This document shows, in pieces, positions 63,996 through 64,000 of a stretch of 64,000 bases of DNA. The translations under genes and the position numbers were made by a program. This stretch comes from Candidatus Intricatilinea gracilis. GTDB taxonomy: Bacteria; Pseudomonadota; Gammaproteobacteria; Burkholderiales; Burkholderiaceae_C. Below the pieces are notes generated by a model that was not told the DNA's origin, made no database searches, and saw nothing but the letters and a program-made list of their open reading frames with translations. How positions within the stretch are numbered: position 1 is the stretch's first letter; the number at the start of each line of letters is the position of its first letter. The stretch lies in NCBI GenBank assembly GCA_016702605.1, contig JADJDQ010000005.1, positions 191,731 to 255,730 of the forward strand, in the 5' to 3' direction.

Positions 63996-64000
63996 GCATC

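Overview
The window is high-GC DNA, densely coded on both strands, with no rRNA, phage, transposase, integrase or CRISPR sequence. Several features point to a betaproteobacterium of the order Burkholderiales (Leptothrix/Rubrivivax/Ideonella-like, inferred): the order hisI-hisE-HIT-tatA-tatB-tatC followed by a DegQ-type protease, a flgA / flgBCDEFGHIJKL / flgMN flagellar locus, and an fds-type NAD-linked formate dehydrogenase. The bacterium is predicted to be motile, to make exopolysaccharide, to oxidise formate, and to make selenoproteins.

Layout. (1) 1-8.1 kb: the 5' end of a PdxA-family gene, the end of a histidine operon, a HIT protein, tatABC, a periplasmic serine protease, a Nif3-family protein, a DODA-type dioxygenase and exonuclease I. 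(2) 8.2-11 kb: two exopolysaccharide genes, an EpsL-like outer-membrane protein and an undecaprenyl-phosphate sugar phosphotransferase. (3) 11.2-26.2 kb: seven consecutive signalling genes. These are a diguanylate cyclase, a REC-GGDEF-EAL protein, a REC-HPt protein without kinase domain, a divergent membrane histidine kinase, an ANTAR response regulator, a 1313-residue multi-PAS HisKA_2 kinase and an HDOD protein. (4) 26.2-39.3 kb: flgL back to flgB on the minus strand, then flgA, flgM and flgN on the plus strand. (5) 39.3-45.4 kb: housekeeping genes (dcd, a ketopantoate-reductase-like gene, moeA, mobA, a nitroreductase). (6) 45.4-64 kb: a molybdenum/selenium formate-oxidation region with tRNA-Sec, selB, a Tat-exported transglutaminase-like protein, a Tat-exported TlpA-like thioredoxin, selA, fdhE, the membrane formate dehydrogenase fdoI-fdoH-fdoG with an in-frame UGA read as selenocysteine, fdhD, a lipoprotein, and the soluble enzyme fdsD-fdsA-fdsB, which uses cysteine instead.

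How it works together. Region 6 holds almost everything needed for a selenocysteine formate dehydrogenase: Mo-cofactor assembly (moeA, mobA), sulfuration (fdhD), maturation (fdhE), the Sec tRNA, Sec synthase (selA) and Sec elongation factor (selB). Only selD is missing from the window. A second, cysteine-type NAD-linked enzyme lies upstream on the same strand. Region 3 lies between exopolysaccharide genes and the flagellar operon and its domains form a plausible split phosphorelay (kinase to REC to HPt to REC-GGDEF-EAL) that would set c-di-GMP, the usual switch between matrix production and swimming. A second pair, HisKA_2 kinase plus ANTAR regulator, would act on RNA. These wiring statements are inference from domain content and gene order.
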